DNA of 64,000 nucleotides from Pteria penguin (GCA_035048485.1 CM068581.1:64147393-64211392), one strand, 5' to 3'. Positions 27,001 through 37,318 are shown, counted from the stretch's first letter. The notes: generated by a model from the letters alone, not told the origin. Numbers and translations are program-made.

Positions 27001-27417
27001 GCCATTACACTCCTTGCAGAATCCCTTTAGTATTCAAATCAATATTTTAAAGAAATATTAAAACAGTTTCTAATAAAGTTTAGATCAAGATGTTTGAACT
27101 GGTATTTGTTTTTATTTTTGTTTCGTATTTTAGGTTTATAATCTCGTTCACTTATTATGGCATAACAATGAACATAGGAAAGCTTGGTGGTGACTTGTTT
27201 GTAGCCTTTCCCTTGATGATTCTAATGGCGACAGCTGGTTATGTGCTATGTTTCACGATGGACAGGATAGGTCACAAGACTTTACATCTCGTTGCCCTTA
27301 TAGTAACTGGCATATCCTGTCTGTCTTCCATGTTTGTCATCATGTATGCTGACGACTGTAAGTGAGAATTGGAGTGTTCAACGTGTAGAACATTTAATAA
27401 TAATAATAATAATAATA

Positions 27418-27491
<74 letters not shown>

Positions 27492-29729
27492 CATCATCAT
27501 CATCATTATCATTAGCAGTTGTTGTTGTTGTTGTTGTATCATCATCATCATCACCATTACTAGAATTATTATTATTTATTTATTATAGTAAATTATGTGT
27601 AAAAACTACTCATTTTTAATAATATATTTACGAAGCCGTTTTCGTGCCATTTTAAAAAAGAAAACTTTTTTATCTCTTTCAACCGAGAAAAAATCTTGTT
27701 TGAACGAGAAAGTATCTCGTTCAAATGAGAAAAAAACTCGTTCGAACGAGAAACTATTATATATGAATTAAGGTGTTTGGTTATTTAGATAAGTATGATT
27801 AGGAATTATTTCAATTGATACATACAATGATACATTTATATATGCATAATTGCATATATTTCAACTACACACTTACAAACACAATGTACATATGCATGTT
27901 TTTTTTTAAAACACACAGCTTTTCAATAGAAAGGAAATACTTAAGTTAAATTATAATTTATTATATCCCTTGCCTATGTAATTATTTAAACGATCAAACA
28001 TCCGCTACTAAAGAAATTGTTAGAAAATATTAAAAGATTTATTGGTGGACGATATTCCATTCTTTCTATCGGTTAATAACACTTATCACTATAGACTATG
28101 ATATATGATATTAGTTTCTCGTTCGAACGAGAGTTTTTCTCGTTTGAACTAGATAAAAAAAGTTTATCTTCTTTAAAATGGCACGAAAACGGCTTCGTAT
28201 ATATTGATGATGACGATGATGTATTTTACATAACATTATTATTTGAAAAAAATTGGAATGAGTTTTGCAACCACATTTTCTGATTTAGTTTGTACTCAGT
28301 AACCATCAATATATGTAAACTTAAACTTGAAACTAAGCATCAAAATTGTATTTACTGGCAACAGCAACTGATGAGCGCTCAAAATGACCATGTTTAGATA
28401 ATATAATATTTTTTATTCTGTATTTTCATATGTAGCATTTGGATGGTTGATAACAGTGTTTGCTTTGATTGGAAAATTATTCGTATCCACCGCTTTTGCC
28501 ATGATTTATATCTATACTGGAGAAATCTTCCCAACTGTACTGAGATCGTTTGTGTTGGGTACATGCAGTTTCTTTGCTAGAATTGGATCCGTATCATCGC
28601 CATATTTGTATCAACTGGTAAGCATAACCTTTTTAAGGATACATATACATGTATATTATAAAGACTTTAAAAGGACCTTTATCTCCAGGAAACAATTAAA
28701 TGATTTGTCTTACCTTGTCTTTTTCTATAATGAAAACCATATGCATTTTGTGACTCATTATACATACCTGACCTTTCCCAAAACATTTAACTTTAGTCAT
28801 ATCTATACCCACATCCGAGTATTGAATCATCATGAATCATCATGGCAAGGGATCTTTATTCATTTGAGACACATGATTTTATCATAGTCATATCTACCTC
28901 ATGTATAGCTCTGTCCTTAGATTGATTCTTGGGTTCAATTTTCGTTCATTTTGGTTTCAATACTGCTCTTCAAATATTTATATCTTGTGTGCATTCCAAT
29001 CATTCGGCCACGAGCATCACTGAAGAAACAAAAGTTGTCCAAATGCGCATCTGGTTTACAAAATTGAAAGGTATATATGTTCTATATTTATCATTGTCCA
29101 TGTTTCAGCAGTTGTTCAAATAAATTTCTGTTATTTGACTTGATTTATTAATTTTTATTTAATGTATTTTGAGTTATATAAGGTATTATATATGTGTATT
29201 TCCGAGCGCTAAACATTATATTCATATACTACAACATTAAGTGCACTTCGAGTTAACTTTATGACTGCTTTTCAAGTTTACTTGGCGACAACAAACGCGA
29301 AAAGTAAACTTTGTGTCACGTGATAGTAAACTTAAAGACGGAATTACTTTAAACTAAACTTGTTATCAAGTGCACTTGACTAAACTTTATGACTGGTTTT
29401 CAGGACGAAAAATTAAACTTGAAGTGCACTTGTCAAGTGCACTTGAATGTAAGGTTAGGACTGCACCCAACTGTAAATACATCATATGAATCCTTGTGAA
29501 TTACAGTACCTGTGTACATAAAGCTCAACTCTATATTAAAATTTACATAGAAAAATTATTGACTTTATTGTAGGTGAGCGGCAAATTACGAAAAGCACTT
29601 CCATTGATATTGTACGGCTCTATCATCATTCTAGTGGCTTTAATGTCTCTATACTTGCCAGAAACTCGGAAAACGAAACTCCCAGAACAAGTTGTCAATG
29701 CTGAACGAACTCCAATATCTAATGAGTAA
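18018..29729 (+). CDS. SLC22-family organic ion transporter-like protein, gene B (9 exons certain)
   Basis: Exons: 18018-18160, 22105-22300, 22853-22956, 23538-23692, 25369-25537, 26396-26623, 27134-27357, 28436-28617, 29574-29725 or to the stop at 29727-29729. Exon lengths and phases 1-8 equal those of A and C. Seen: MDYDEIIKKLGELGKYQK, RCKIPWLDNDT, sequons NDT/NIT/NGT, EWVYDRSV, FNLVCE, DLIGRR, YFIRDWRWLQL, LPESARWLISRGR, IGKLGGDL, GHKTL, EIFPTVLRSFVLGTCSFFAR. The exon 5 donor that keeps phase is GTATGT at 25538. A GTAAGT donor at 29726 overlaps the in-frame stop, so either a short 518-aa protein ends there or a missing tenth exon follows; none was convincing. TTCTACAG directly before the ATG suggests a 5'-UTR intron. 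The 3.9-kb intron 1 is filled with retroelement debris. Confidence 0.87.
18598..18797. repeat. Short (CT)n and CACAAACACA-type repeats
   Basis: A CTCTCTCT tract at 18598-18618 and three loose repeats of ACACA...AGTTACCATAC at 18725-18797, in intron 1 of gene B. Confidence 0.7.
19095..20085 (-). mobile_element. Retroelement fragment, minus strand: RT boxes plus 3' tail
   Basis: On the minus strand from about 20085: FLIDNIFVVFGGKVFQQIVG, GIPMGTNCAPLLADIFLYSY, then a frame lesion where the 16.4-kb copy reads FTYRYIDD (here the open frame reads YLQIYDLLSINNPSF, so the YIDD box is broken), TSYLDIMLSFDINGQLNTS, CDKRDDFNFNITNFPFISS. The tail at 19215-19460 matches 16960-17110 and 38150-38365. It inserted inverted in intron 1 of gene B. 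Non-functional. Confidence 0.8.
20237..20512 (+). repeat. tRNA-headed SINE, copy 2
   Basis: Head GCGTGGCCTAATGGTATCGC and GGGATTAGAGTCC, body TCTTTCGGATGAGACAGTAA and AAAGATCCCTCACTGCTTCG, tail AATCAATTAATCAATCAATC. It lies just beyond the 5' end of the inverted RT fragment. Confidence 0.87.
21070..21625 (+). mobile_element. Diverged RT-element relic with 3'-tail core
   Basis: A frame from 21085 reads DIDLDGRLTTSLYDKRDDIN, matching the 16.4- and 20-kb copies, then decays. At about 21345 a short KFYGRYK-like string is recognisable. The 3' core (GCAGGGAATGATTACTCCTC ... GGCATCTGATTCCACCTCTG) is at 21555-21625. An older, more diverged subfamily than the two other copies. Confidence 0.65.
21992..22015. 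repeat. (TC)n microsatellite
   Basis: About 12 TC units, about 90 nt before exon 2 of gene B. Confidence 0.9.
22383..22548 (+). repeat. Second SINE-like family (tRNA-like head, CGACATAGAACCC tail)
   Basis: A-box-like TGTGTAGTGGTTAGGAGGC and B-box-like GGTTCATTTCC, then CTGCTTCCATG and a tail AAAGCGACATAGAACCCTAA TCATTCAACC. Its structure differs from the five SINEs with the GAGACAGTAAA body. A related tail may be at about 45160-45205. Intron 2 of gene B. Confidence 0.6.
22996..23221. repeat. Poly-T / TTTA low-complexity tract
   Basis: Some 220 nt of almost pure T with ATTTATTT interruptions, starting about 40 nt after exon 3 of gene B. The apparent Phe-rich reading frame is noise. Confidence 0.92.
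23835..23905 (-). repeat. 3'-tail core repeat, degenerate minus copy
   Basis: GGATCAGATGTCTTGGAGG followed by GGTAAGCATCTCATGCCGG is the reverse complement of the tail core. Intron 4 of gene B. Confidence 0.5.
24341..24721. mobile_element. Long-TIR MITE (Mutator-like?), copy 1
   Basis: Ends share about 70 bp of inverted repeat (ATTAAAACCATATCGTTATT, CCGCTTCTCTATTTGTCCCA, AAAGATCTGGCGAAAC). It is flanked by imperfect direct repeats CACGCGGGTCA and CACGCGTGTA. No ORF of its own. The same element is at 37319-37674. Confidence 0.82.
25793..26275 (-). repeat. Two direct copies of a ~135-bp repeat containing the 3'-tail core
   Basis: The segments 25793-25925 and 26133-26268 both read ACTGGTGTCACATGACTATGG-like ... 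ACGGACCCCTGAAATTCAGA ... GGTGCCCGGGAGGAGT(G/A)AGCGTC ... GTTTGGCTAG. They lie in intron 5 of gene B, the second ending about 120 nt before exon 6. Confidence 0.8.
26896..26934. repeat. (CT)n microsatellite
   Basis: An almost pure CT tract in intron 6 of gene B. Confidence 0.95.
27396..27587. repeat. (AAT/ATT)n and (ATC)n trinucleotide tract
   Basis: AAT units flip to ATT, then ATC and GTT units, starting about 38 nt after exon 7 of gene B. The 60-residue poly-Ile reading frame here is an artefact. Confidence 0.95.
27631..28197. mobile_element. MITE-like element with ~100-bp TIRs and 14-bp internal palindromes
   Basis: Left end CGAAGCCGTTTTCGTGCCAT and right end ATGGCACGAAAACGGCTTCG are exact inverse copies. 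The arms continue through AAAAAGTTT-type sequence into repeats of TCTCGTTCGAACGAGA, whose core CTCGTTCGAACGAG is a perfect palindrome. Flanks share ATATATT. It has no credible ORF and lies in intron 7 of gene B. Confidence 0.85.
28840..29125 (+). repeat. Dispersed repeat with decayed hammerhead-like core, copy 2
   Basis: Plus-strand counterpart of 6470-6745: TGTATAGCTCTGTCCTTAGA, CAATACTGCTCTTCAAATAT, ACGAGCATCACTGAAGA, AATGCGCATCTGGTTTA. The GAAA box is CAAA here and the hairpin has a mismatch. Intron 8 of gene B. Confidence 0.65.
29267..29455. repeat. AAGTGCACTT-rich repeat, copy 1
   Basis: Several AAGTGCACTT palindromes with AAACTTTATGACTGGTTTTC and AAGGTTAGGACTGCA. Similar order at 39290-39475 (GAGTGCACTTGATAAAACAT, TTATGACTAGT, GGTTAGGACAG). 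About 120 nt before exon 9 of gene B. Confidence 0.5.
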
Positions 29730-30265
29730 GTGCTCGGTAAAGAAATGCAATGTAAAATCCGTTTTACTGATTTCGGAATTTGCAAGCATAGCGGTTCCAG
29801 CGCTGTTCATAATAACATTGTATATTTATCGTTCAGGTATTGAAGACAAATTATACCGATTTCTCGCAAACACCGTCAATAACTATATTGTCTTATAATG
29901 CAGTTCATTCCTATCGAATTGAAAAAGAATGTGTAAATCATAACATTTTGATCAAGGCAATTAATTTCGAAAGAAAGGGGGCAAGTTATTTGGTATTTCA
30001 TTAATATGTGCTACCATATTTTCAATAATGTTCCCTTTCAAATTTTGCCTACTTTTTCAATCATTTTCCTATGTACTCCAAAGACTACCAAATAATAGAC
30101 TCTTCTTGGCTACATGAAACAGACAATTATAGATTTGCTATTATTCGCAATTAATTATCTGTGGTGGAATCTATGAAAGAATTACAATTTTAGCGACATG
30201 GTGCCGTTGTTTCTCCACATTAGAGAGCAGCAGCCTAGGATACATATCTTACATGAATAGGATAG

Positions 30266-30269
<4 letters not shown>

Positions 30270-30347
<78 letters not shown>
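30270..30347. repeat. (TA)n microsatellite
   Basis: About 38 uninterrupted AT units, roughly 145 nt outside the left arm of the Penelope-like inverted repeat. Confidence 0.97.
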
Positions 30348-30351
<4 letters not shown>

Positions 30352-31044
30352 CACATAAAAGGAAATTGTAACAACATTCACTATTCATAAGTATCGGATC
30401 AACCTCAATGAAGGTTAATGCCAATCGCTCGAGAAAAAGGGGTCAATATAAAAGCACAGGTAAGCGATAACGATACTAAAACAATTAAAAAATTGCCAAA
30501 TTTTCGAAGCAATCTGCTTCTTCTTCAGGACACACACAAACACTCACACAAATATAAAGACACGAAAAGAAAGATAGAAAATATATACAAAGCACTAGTC
30601 TAATAAAAACTGGTTTCTTCAATTGGCTACATATTGAGCGTTTCTCTATGCGCTATCTAATAGGAAATGAGCCAAACACAAGCCTACAGCTTGCTTACAG
30701 GTCAAGTGGCGCCCCCTAAAATGTATTTGCATTGACCTACTGCAGGTAATTAGACTAGGTGATAAGAAGTTATAGATAGAAGGACAAAGAAAATAAATAA
30801 CAGAAATAAATGGGAGTGAAAAACAAATAAGTGATAAAATAAGTAAGTACAACAAAAAAAAAAAAAAAAGCTGTCAAGACAAGTGGTAATATTGGATGGC
30901 GAGTTACATGACAAGTATAAAGACACGGATTCCTATCGTCTGTCCGTACCAAACCCTACCCAAAAATGGGCATCTCCACAAAAGATACGGTGTTTGGGAC
31001 AAACAGACACAGACTGCTTTATTTCATAATATAGGATGCTGGTG

Positions 31045-32208
31045 TCAATACTTCTTGTTCATCAAAACGACATCTGACACTTTGTTTAGACCGCTTGGTT
31101 CTATAGTGTGAAGCCTATGTTGCCAAAAGCCCTCTTTCGCCACTCGGTCATCTACTGTCCACATCGCACTATGGTCAATGGCCACAACAATCATGTCCTC
31201 CCTAGAATGGTTGTCCATGTTAAAATGCTTGGCTACTGGCAGATGCATTTTCTTGGTTTTGATGGACGACCTATGGTTGTTCACTCGCATGTTCAAAGCA
31301 TCTTCTGTTTCCCCAACATACTGTTTTTTACACACCTTGCATGTGATAAGGTAAACCACATTTTTGGATTTACAGGAGAGTTTATCCAAAATCTTGTACT
31401 CCTTACCGGTTACAGAACTTTTGAAGGTGGATGTAGTGTCTGAGTGGGGGCACAGCTTGCAGCGTTTGTCATTGCATGTTGTGAACGAACCAATTGGTCG
31501 TGGATTGTCAAGCCTTGATCTGACTACATGATCTTTAATACTTTTAGGCTTTCTGTAGGCAACCATAGGAGGTGATGGGATGGCCTTCGCCATACGTTTG
31601 GAATTGTGGAGGGTAGGCAGGTGCTTGCGTAGGATTGTAGATAGGCCTTGCAAAGCTGGGTGGAAGGTGATGACTAAAGGTATTCTGGGGGCAGTGTCCT
31701 TAGTTTTGTATTTCAGCAAATCTGCTCTACTGGTTGACATGGCATTGGAGATAGCTTTGTCAACGGAGTTCTCATTATACCCTCTGTGGCAAAGTCTAAG
31801 GTAGAGGTGTGCATCTGTAGGTTTGGTGAACAAGTCAAGAGTGATGTTTCCGTTGCACAGAGTGGATCTGGTGTCCAGGAAGACATTGGTGGTTTCTGAG
31901 ATATCGGCAGTGAACTTTATGGAGGGATGAAAGTTGTTGGCAAAATTAATAAATTCATCAAGTTTTTCTCTACCTGCTGTCCATTTCAAACCTACAGATG
32001 CACACCTGTCCGGTCTAAGGTAGAGGTGTGCATCTGTAGGTTTGGTGAACAAGTCAAGAGTGATGTTTCCGTTGCACAGAGTGGATCTGGTGTCCAGGAA
32101 GACATTGGTGGTTTCTGAGATATCGGCAGTGAACTTTATGGAGGGATGAAAGTTGTTGGCAAAATTAATAAATTCATCAAGTTTTTCTCTACCTGCTGTC
32201 CATTTCAA
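31045..32208 (-). CDS. Penelope-like ORF fragment, left arm: duplicated RT C-terminus + GIY-YIG endonuclease
   Basis: A 387-codon minus-strand frame. A 73-residue block ([12 protein letters not shown] ... [11 protein letters not shown] ... [10 protein letters not shown]), resembling the end of a Penelope RT domain, occurs twice in tandem. The second copy is fused directly to [10 protein letters not shown] because 41 codons present in the right arm are missing in frame. Next come a Cys-rich linker (CNDKRCKLC) and the endonuclease with VYLITC...QYVGET, downstream Arg and His, and KEGFWQHRL with the likely catalytic Glu. The frame remains open despite both rearrangements. No true initiation context is expected; the RT half is absent. 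Confidence 0.8.
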   Translation of the reverse strand: MKWTAGREKLDEFINFANNFHPSIKFTADISETTNVFLDTRSTLCNGNITLDLFTKPTDAHLYLRPDRCASVGLKWTAGREKLDEFINFANNFHPSIKFTADISETTNVFLDTRSTLCNGNITLDLFTKPTDAHLYLRLCHRGYNENSVDKAISNAMSTSRADLLKYKTKDTAPRIPLVITFHPALQGLSTILRKHLPTLHNSKRMAKAIPSPPMVAYRKPKSIKDHVVRSRLDNPRPIGSFTTCNDKRCKLCPHSDTTSTFKSSVTGKEYKILDKLSCKSKNVVYLITCKVCKKQYVGETEDALNMRVNNHRSSIKTKKMHLPVAKHFNMDNHSREDMIVVAIDHSAMWTVDDRVAKEGFWQHRLHTIEPSGLNKVSDVVLMNKKY

Positions 32209-33109
32209 ACCTACAGATGCACACCTCTACCTTAGACCGGACAGTTGTCATCCGCCCCATGTCTTCAAAGGTATTCCTAAAAGTTTGTCCACCAGATTAC
32301 GACGAATATGCTCTACTGATGACTTGTATAAGACGAGGAGTTCAGAACTCAAACAGAGACTTTGCCACAGAGGGTATAATGAGAACTCCGTTGACAAAGC
32401 TATCTCCAATGCCATGTCAACCAGTAGAGCAGATTTGCTGAAATACAAAACTAAGGACACTGCCCCCAGAATACCTTTAGTCATCACCTTCTACCCAGCT
32501 TTGCAAGGCCTATCTACAATCCTACGCAAGCACCTGCCTACCCTCCACAATTCCAAACGTATGGCGAAGGCCATCCCATCACCTCCTATGGTTGCCTACA
32601 GAAAGCCTAAAAGTATTAAAGATCATGTAGTCAGATCAAGGCTTGACAATCCACGACCAATTGGTTCGTTCACAACATGCAATGACAAACGCTGCAAGCT
32701 GTGCCCCCACTCAGACACTACATCCACCTTCAAAAGTTCTGTAACCGGTAAGGAGTACAAGATTTTGGATAAACTCTCCTGTAAATCCAAAAATGTGGTT
32801 TACCTTATCACATGCAAGGTGTGTAAAAAACAGTATGTTGGGGAAACAGAAGATGCTTTGAACATGCGAGTGAACAACCATAGGTCGTCCATCAAAACCA
32901 AGAAAATGCATCTGCCAGTAGCCAAGCATTTTAACATGGACAACCATTCTTGGGAGGACATGATTGTTGTGGCCATTGACCATAGTGCGATGTGGATAGT
33001 GGATGACCGAGTGGCGAAAGAGGGCTTTTGGCAACATAGGCTTCACACTATAGAACCAAGCAGTGTAAACAAAGTGTCAGATGTCCTTTTGATGAACAAG
33101 AAGTATTGA
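32153..33109 (+). CDS. Penelope-like ORF fragment, right arm: linker + GIY-YIG endonuclease
   Basis: Family-like sequence starts near 32208 ([17 protein letters not shown]); the residues before it come from the inverted junction. Order: [19 protein letters not shown] (about 37-54), [10 protein letters not shown], the connector [35 protein letters not shown], the Cys cluster CNDKRCKLC (176-184), GIY-YIG core VYLITC...QYVGET (216-232), HRS, VAKHFN, and KEGFWQHRL (E290). Compared with the left arm it has substitutions such as H to Y in ITFYPAL and R to W in NHSWED. This is the more intact endonuclease copy; it would nick DNA if expressed, but it lacks the RT domain. Confidence 0.82.
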   Translation: MLAKLINSSSFSLPAVHFKPTDAHLYLRPDSCHPPHVFKGIPKSLSTRLRRICSTDDLYKTRSSELKQRLCHRGYNENSVDKAISNAMSTSRADLLKYKTKDTAPRIPLVITFYPALQGLSTILRKHLPTLHNSKRMAKAIPSPPMVAYRKPKSIKDHVVRSRLDNPRPIGSFTTCNDKRCKLCPHSDTTSTFKSSVTGKEYKILDKLSCKSKNVVYLITCKVCKKQYVGETEDALNMRVNNHRSSIKTKKMHLPVAKHFNMDNHSWEDMIVVAIDHSAMWIVDDRVAKEGFWQHRLHTIEPSSVNKVSDVLLMNKKY

Positions 33110-33662
33110 CACCAGCATCCTATATTATGAAATAGAGCAGTCTGTGTCTGTTTGTCCCAAACACCGTATCTTTTGTGGAGATGCCCATTTTTGGGTAGGG
33201 TTTGGTACGGACAGACGATAGGAATCCGTGTCTTTATACTTGTCATGTAACTCGCCATCCAATATTACCACTTGTCTTGACAGTTTTTTTTTTTTTTTGT
33301 ACTTACTTATTTTATCACTTATTTGTTTTTCACTCCCATTTATTTCTGTTATTTATTTTCTTTGTCCTTCTATCTATAACTTCTTATCACCTAGTCTAAT
33401 TACCTGCAGTAGGTCAATGCAAATACATTTTAGGGGGCGCCACTTGACCTGTAAGCAAGCTGTAGGCTTGTGTTTGGCTCATTTCCTATTAGATAGCGCA
33501 TAGAGAAACGCTCAATATGTAGCCAATTGAAGAAACCAGTTTTTATTAGACTAGTGCTTTGTATATATTTTCTATCTTTCTTTTCGTGTCTTTATATTTG
33601 TATGAGTGTTTGTGTGTGTCCTGAAGAAGAAGCAGATTGCTTCGAAAATTTGGCAATTTTTA

Positions 33663-34940
33663 TCCGTAACGATTGGCCCTACATATGTTGTTGTTGTAAT
33701 TTTATATTGGTGCTGTGTAATTACAGTTTTATCCGTATTTCTAATTCCTTCAGTAGTTACCTAGTATTAATGGTGTGCATTTATGGTGTTCTACTTCTAC
33801 TTCTACATTTCAGATGTCGAGATATTTACGAACATAGTGTTTTGTCCAGTTTTTTTATTTGTAATCAGTGAAATATATGTGTACTCTTTTTATGTACAGT
33901 CAGAAGTTTGTTTAATTTCTTAACGAATGTTTGAATTTCCTCATTTTCTAGTGATGGCTACAGAAATATACTTGCTTCTTGTGTGTGTGTCCTAGAATTC
34001 TTGCTTTCAGCATTTTTGTACGCTACTGGCTATTTGCTACAGCCATTTGACATATATCAGACTTGTCGGCTAATCTAGTAGGAAATCACTGCTTATTGAT
34101 CCCTTTTTACCATTCGATCTAACTTACATCTAACACAATAACGATCGTTAGTTTTTATTTATATCATAATTTCATGAAATCATATACATTTTTTCAAATT
34201 GATAAAAATTCTGGATATTTTTCGATTTAGATATGTAAATCCATTTTTCAGAGAGGAAGAGATGAAAGATTTGAATGAAGGAAAAGAATGAAGGAAAAGT
34301 CAATAAAGATGCATGATTTATCATTTAATGGAATTTGAGCGCTAGTCTGTAGAGACAATACACGTAAAGAGGCTTGAGCGGGATTATCAATATAACTTTT
34401 TGGATATATTAAACAAGTGTATTACATAAACGTTTTGTACATATATCAAAATACTATATTCAAGTTGTATTCAAGTTTATACAATAAAGTGCGGGTTGTA
34501 TGCATAAGTTTGAAAAAAGTAATATTGTTCATGAAAAGAAATGTGTATTTGTTTAATTGATCTCCGTATCGTTTGAAAGTTAGTATCAAACCTGTTGCCA
34601 GAAAAGTAAAGTTGGAAAGTGGCCACTTAACACAGGTGGTCTGTAAAACATGCTGCATTTTTATAGACAGTTATTAGTAACGAACAGAGAAAACTGGCTT
34701 TTTTGCGAATTATGATTATTAAACATATAAGATTCTATTGTTATGATATTTTAATGCAGGTTTAGTTAGCATTTTACAATAAAGGCTTATTTTCTCCTCT
34801 GGGTGTATTTTCAGTTTTGTTGCAAAATACTAAGAAGAGTCTTCCACAATACATTTTTACAGGAGAGAATGATGGCAAAAGCCTCCTTAACAACAATCTG
34901 AATAACATTCATTTCTTAAATGTATTACGATTTATCACTG
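33663..34940. other. Intergenic, nothing recognised
   Basis: AT-rich DNA after the Penelope right arm. No exon with flanking splice sites and no repeat shared with other parts of the window was found. Confidence 0.4.
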
Positions 34941-34941
34941 A

Positions 34942-35165
34942 CGCAGGTGTAGCCTAGAGGATGAGCTGCTCGTCTCGTGACCGAGAGGCCCGGGTTAGAC
35001 TCCCGTCATGGGCGCATCGGTGTTTTGTTTGTCACGGCAGCCGTGCCATGTAAAATATAACTCACTGCATCGGGAGGTAAACATTTCTATGCAATGCATC
35101 AGGCAGATGCCCTCACCACGTGAAATAATCGTGTAGGGACGTAAAACAATAATCAATCAATAAAA
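34942..35165 (+). repeat. tRNA-headed SINE, copy 3 (shortened body)
   Basis: Head AGGTGTAGCCTAGAGGATGA and GGGTTAGACTCCCG. The body lacks the GGATGAGACAGTAAAAC segment, but AACTCACTGCATCGGGA, CAATGCATCAGGCAGATGCC and AATCAATCAATAAA remain. Confidence 0.8.
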
Positions 35166-36629
35166 ACCATTTATCATTTAGATTTATCATGTCTCCACAA
35201 ACAACACAGAGACGGTTTACAATCTGCGCAAGACCAACAGAATATAAAAGCATTACGTTTATATTTTTACACTAAACACGAACTTTAGTGATTTATATAA
35301 TGGTAAGATTGATATTCTATATTCAATTTTTCCCGGACAGGATTTGATTTGTCAAAGGCAACAGAAAGGATTGAACATGGTTATAAAGTCTGCTTGTATG
35401 GTAATGTGTATAGTAAAGAGCCATCCCTTCGTACATGTATAACTTGGATGCTTTCACTGAAGACATATTAAAATTATGTGATATTTGAAACTGAAGTTCT
35501 TGTTCTGATTTATGTATGTAAGTAATGGTACAAACAATATCTCTACAATCTCAGGCTTTAAAAGTTATCAGATGAAATCATAAAGTTCTATTGACAGTGT
35601 CTCTCAATATAAGCATACAATATTGATACCTTATACAAAATTTGATAGTATATTATATTTCTCATAATTTTTTACTCAATGCAGTGTATTCAATTTGAAT
35701 TCAGTGTGACCGATCAATTATTTACCTTTGTTTCATGGTCATGCAAGCATGTGTTGAAGCATTTATTATTTCTTAATGTATAATAGTAACGTAGATTTGC
35801 TATTCCTAATCATGTAATCATGCAAATAAAAGCTATTTTATTCAAATTGTTTGACATAGGTTAGTATAAAGCATGTTCGGAAACATATGTTACATATCGA
35901 AATAAATAGCATGTATATCTTGTTACATAAATTCATGTATTCAAAATCAAATAAATAAAGAATATCCCATCCACATATAGATTCAATACGTTGTCGTTTC
36001 AATCGCTGGTGTTGTTGCGAAATTGAGTTATTTTTATGCAATCCTAACATTTTGTTTTTTCTTTGTGTGTGTAATCTTCTATTGTTTTATACCTTGTGTG
36101 TTTTCTAATGTTATTTTTAGTTCTATGTATGTTTATTTTAATGTTATTGTTTGTGTTCTTTGTGTGTTAAATCTAATCTTAATTTGTATGTTTGTTCTAG
36201 TGTTATTATTTCTTATGTTACTTTTCTGTTATTGTGCGATTATTGCAATGAGGTTTAAACACTTCTCAAACGTGGTGATTTCATGCTTCAGTATTACTAA
36301 AATCCCTGAGTGACAATATGCCGTCTTCTTAAAGCTCCGGTGTTTTCATTTCACCATTTATTTTGTTTATCAGGACATGCTATTAACACTAAGATTTCGT
36401 CCTAAGAGTAAGGCGACTTGCGATAAAGAAGGATATATTAGGGAACATTTGAAAATTGTTATTGAGGAAATAATTTGCCCGATAAACGGATCTCATGCAG
36501 CTTAAGCTCCTTATTAACAAAACGATAACCCACATTTTAGGACAAGATCATGTAAACTCACTGCATTTTCCTTTCGACAATACTGTATTCGACAACATAT
36601 ATTTATCGGATTTGACAGGTTTCATAGGA
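35166..36629. other. Intergenic, nothing recognised
   Basis: Around 36040-36250 a TTTGTGTGTT-rich stretch gives long but meaningless Phe/Cys/Val reading frames. No gene feature is supported. Confidence 0.4.
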
Positions 36630-36700
36630 CTTTGGTGAAAGGACACACTCACTCCTCCCGGGCACCTCATCAAACCCCGAGTTTCAAATTGGGTTTCTCA
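36630..36700 (+). repeat. 3'-tail core repeat, copy
   Basis: GGACACACTCACTCCTCCCG GGCACCTCATCAAACCCC matches the core of the RT-element tails. It directly precedes repeat R1 copy 2. Confidence 0.55.
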
Positions 36701-36734
36701 TTACTATTGATGTAAAAGAGAAAACTGAAGCCAT

Positions 36735-37105
36735 GACAAACCTGTATGACAAAAATCACTAAGGACGTGCACACAAAACATGAAAGTAATTGAATACACA
36801 CTGAAAAACGACATTACTTAAATATTCGATTGTGCTGCGGTTACGATAACGACTAAGGACGGTCATTTGAAGTAGCAAACGTTATCAATTTGTGTGGTTA
36901 ACCGGTTTACGGGCGCCCACCTTCCCACTTACCGCAAAAGCAGCACAATCAAAGGACACACATTTTAAAATGTATAAATAGTCCTCCATATAGAGAACAT
37001 AGATCAACAGGCTTCTCAAGAAGAGAGGTCATAAAAATTGTATTACACACGAAATGTTTATAGAATAATACGTTGCTATAAAATATGTAAGGGGACATCA
37101 ACATA
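36735..37105 (+). repeat. Dispersed repeat family R1, copy 2
   Basis: Plus-oriented: ACTAAGGACGTGCACACAAAAC, AATATTCGATTGTGCTGCGG, TTACGGGCGCCCACCTTCCC, CCGCAAAAGCAGCAC, GTCCTCCATATAGAGAACAT. Reference copy for 11640-12040, 50004-50175, 57165-57400 and 63880-63972. Confidence 0.75.
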
Positions 37106-37318
37106 AGTAAACCGTGCTATGCCCGTCTGTAAGCTTAGCTCAGATTACTATTTATGCAAAACCATAATTCACTCAGTAATTGACGTCATAATGAAAACTC
37201 TGACAAAAATTTTGCCTGTCATTAATCCTCGCCTAACCTTTTATTATGAGAATTTAGAAATATCTGTATCACCGGATCCACCACTTGGAAATATAAACAA
37301 GACCTAGAGTTTGATGCA

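Larger units (their letters stand above)
30493..33660. mobile_element. Penelope-like retroelement 3' halves in a head-to-head inverted repeat
   Basis: Arms of about 1.3 kb (30493-31795 and 32357-33660) are inverse copies, differing at a handful of sites. Each carries, going outward, the linker, a GIY-YIG endonuclease, a 3' UTR with a poly-A/T run, and CTGAAGAAGAAGCAGATTGC. The ~560-bp centre holds a 219-bp tandem duplication (period from 31801 to 32020) and a small inverse match (CTACAGATGCACACCTCTAC). Penelope-like elements often occur as tandem or inverted, partly duplicated copies, which fits (family knowledge). No N-terminal RT domain is present, so the element cannot move by itself. It lies between genes B and C. 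Confidence 0.85.

Noticed and set aside
27334..27588. Poly-isoleucine reading frame
   Set aside because: Translation of an ATT microsatellite in intron 7 of gene B.
31108..33046. Additional 111-codon frames antisense to the Penelope arms
   Set aside because: Identical in both arms only because the arms are identical; they are shadows of the endonuclease frame.
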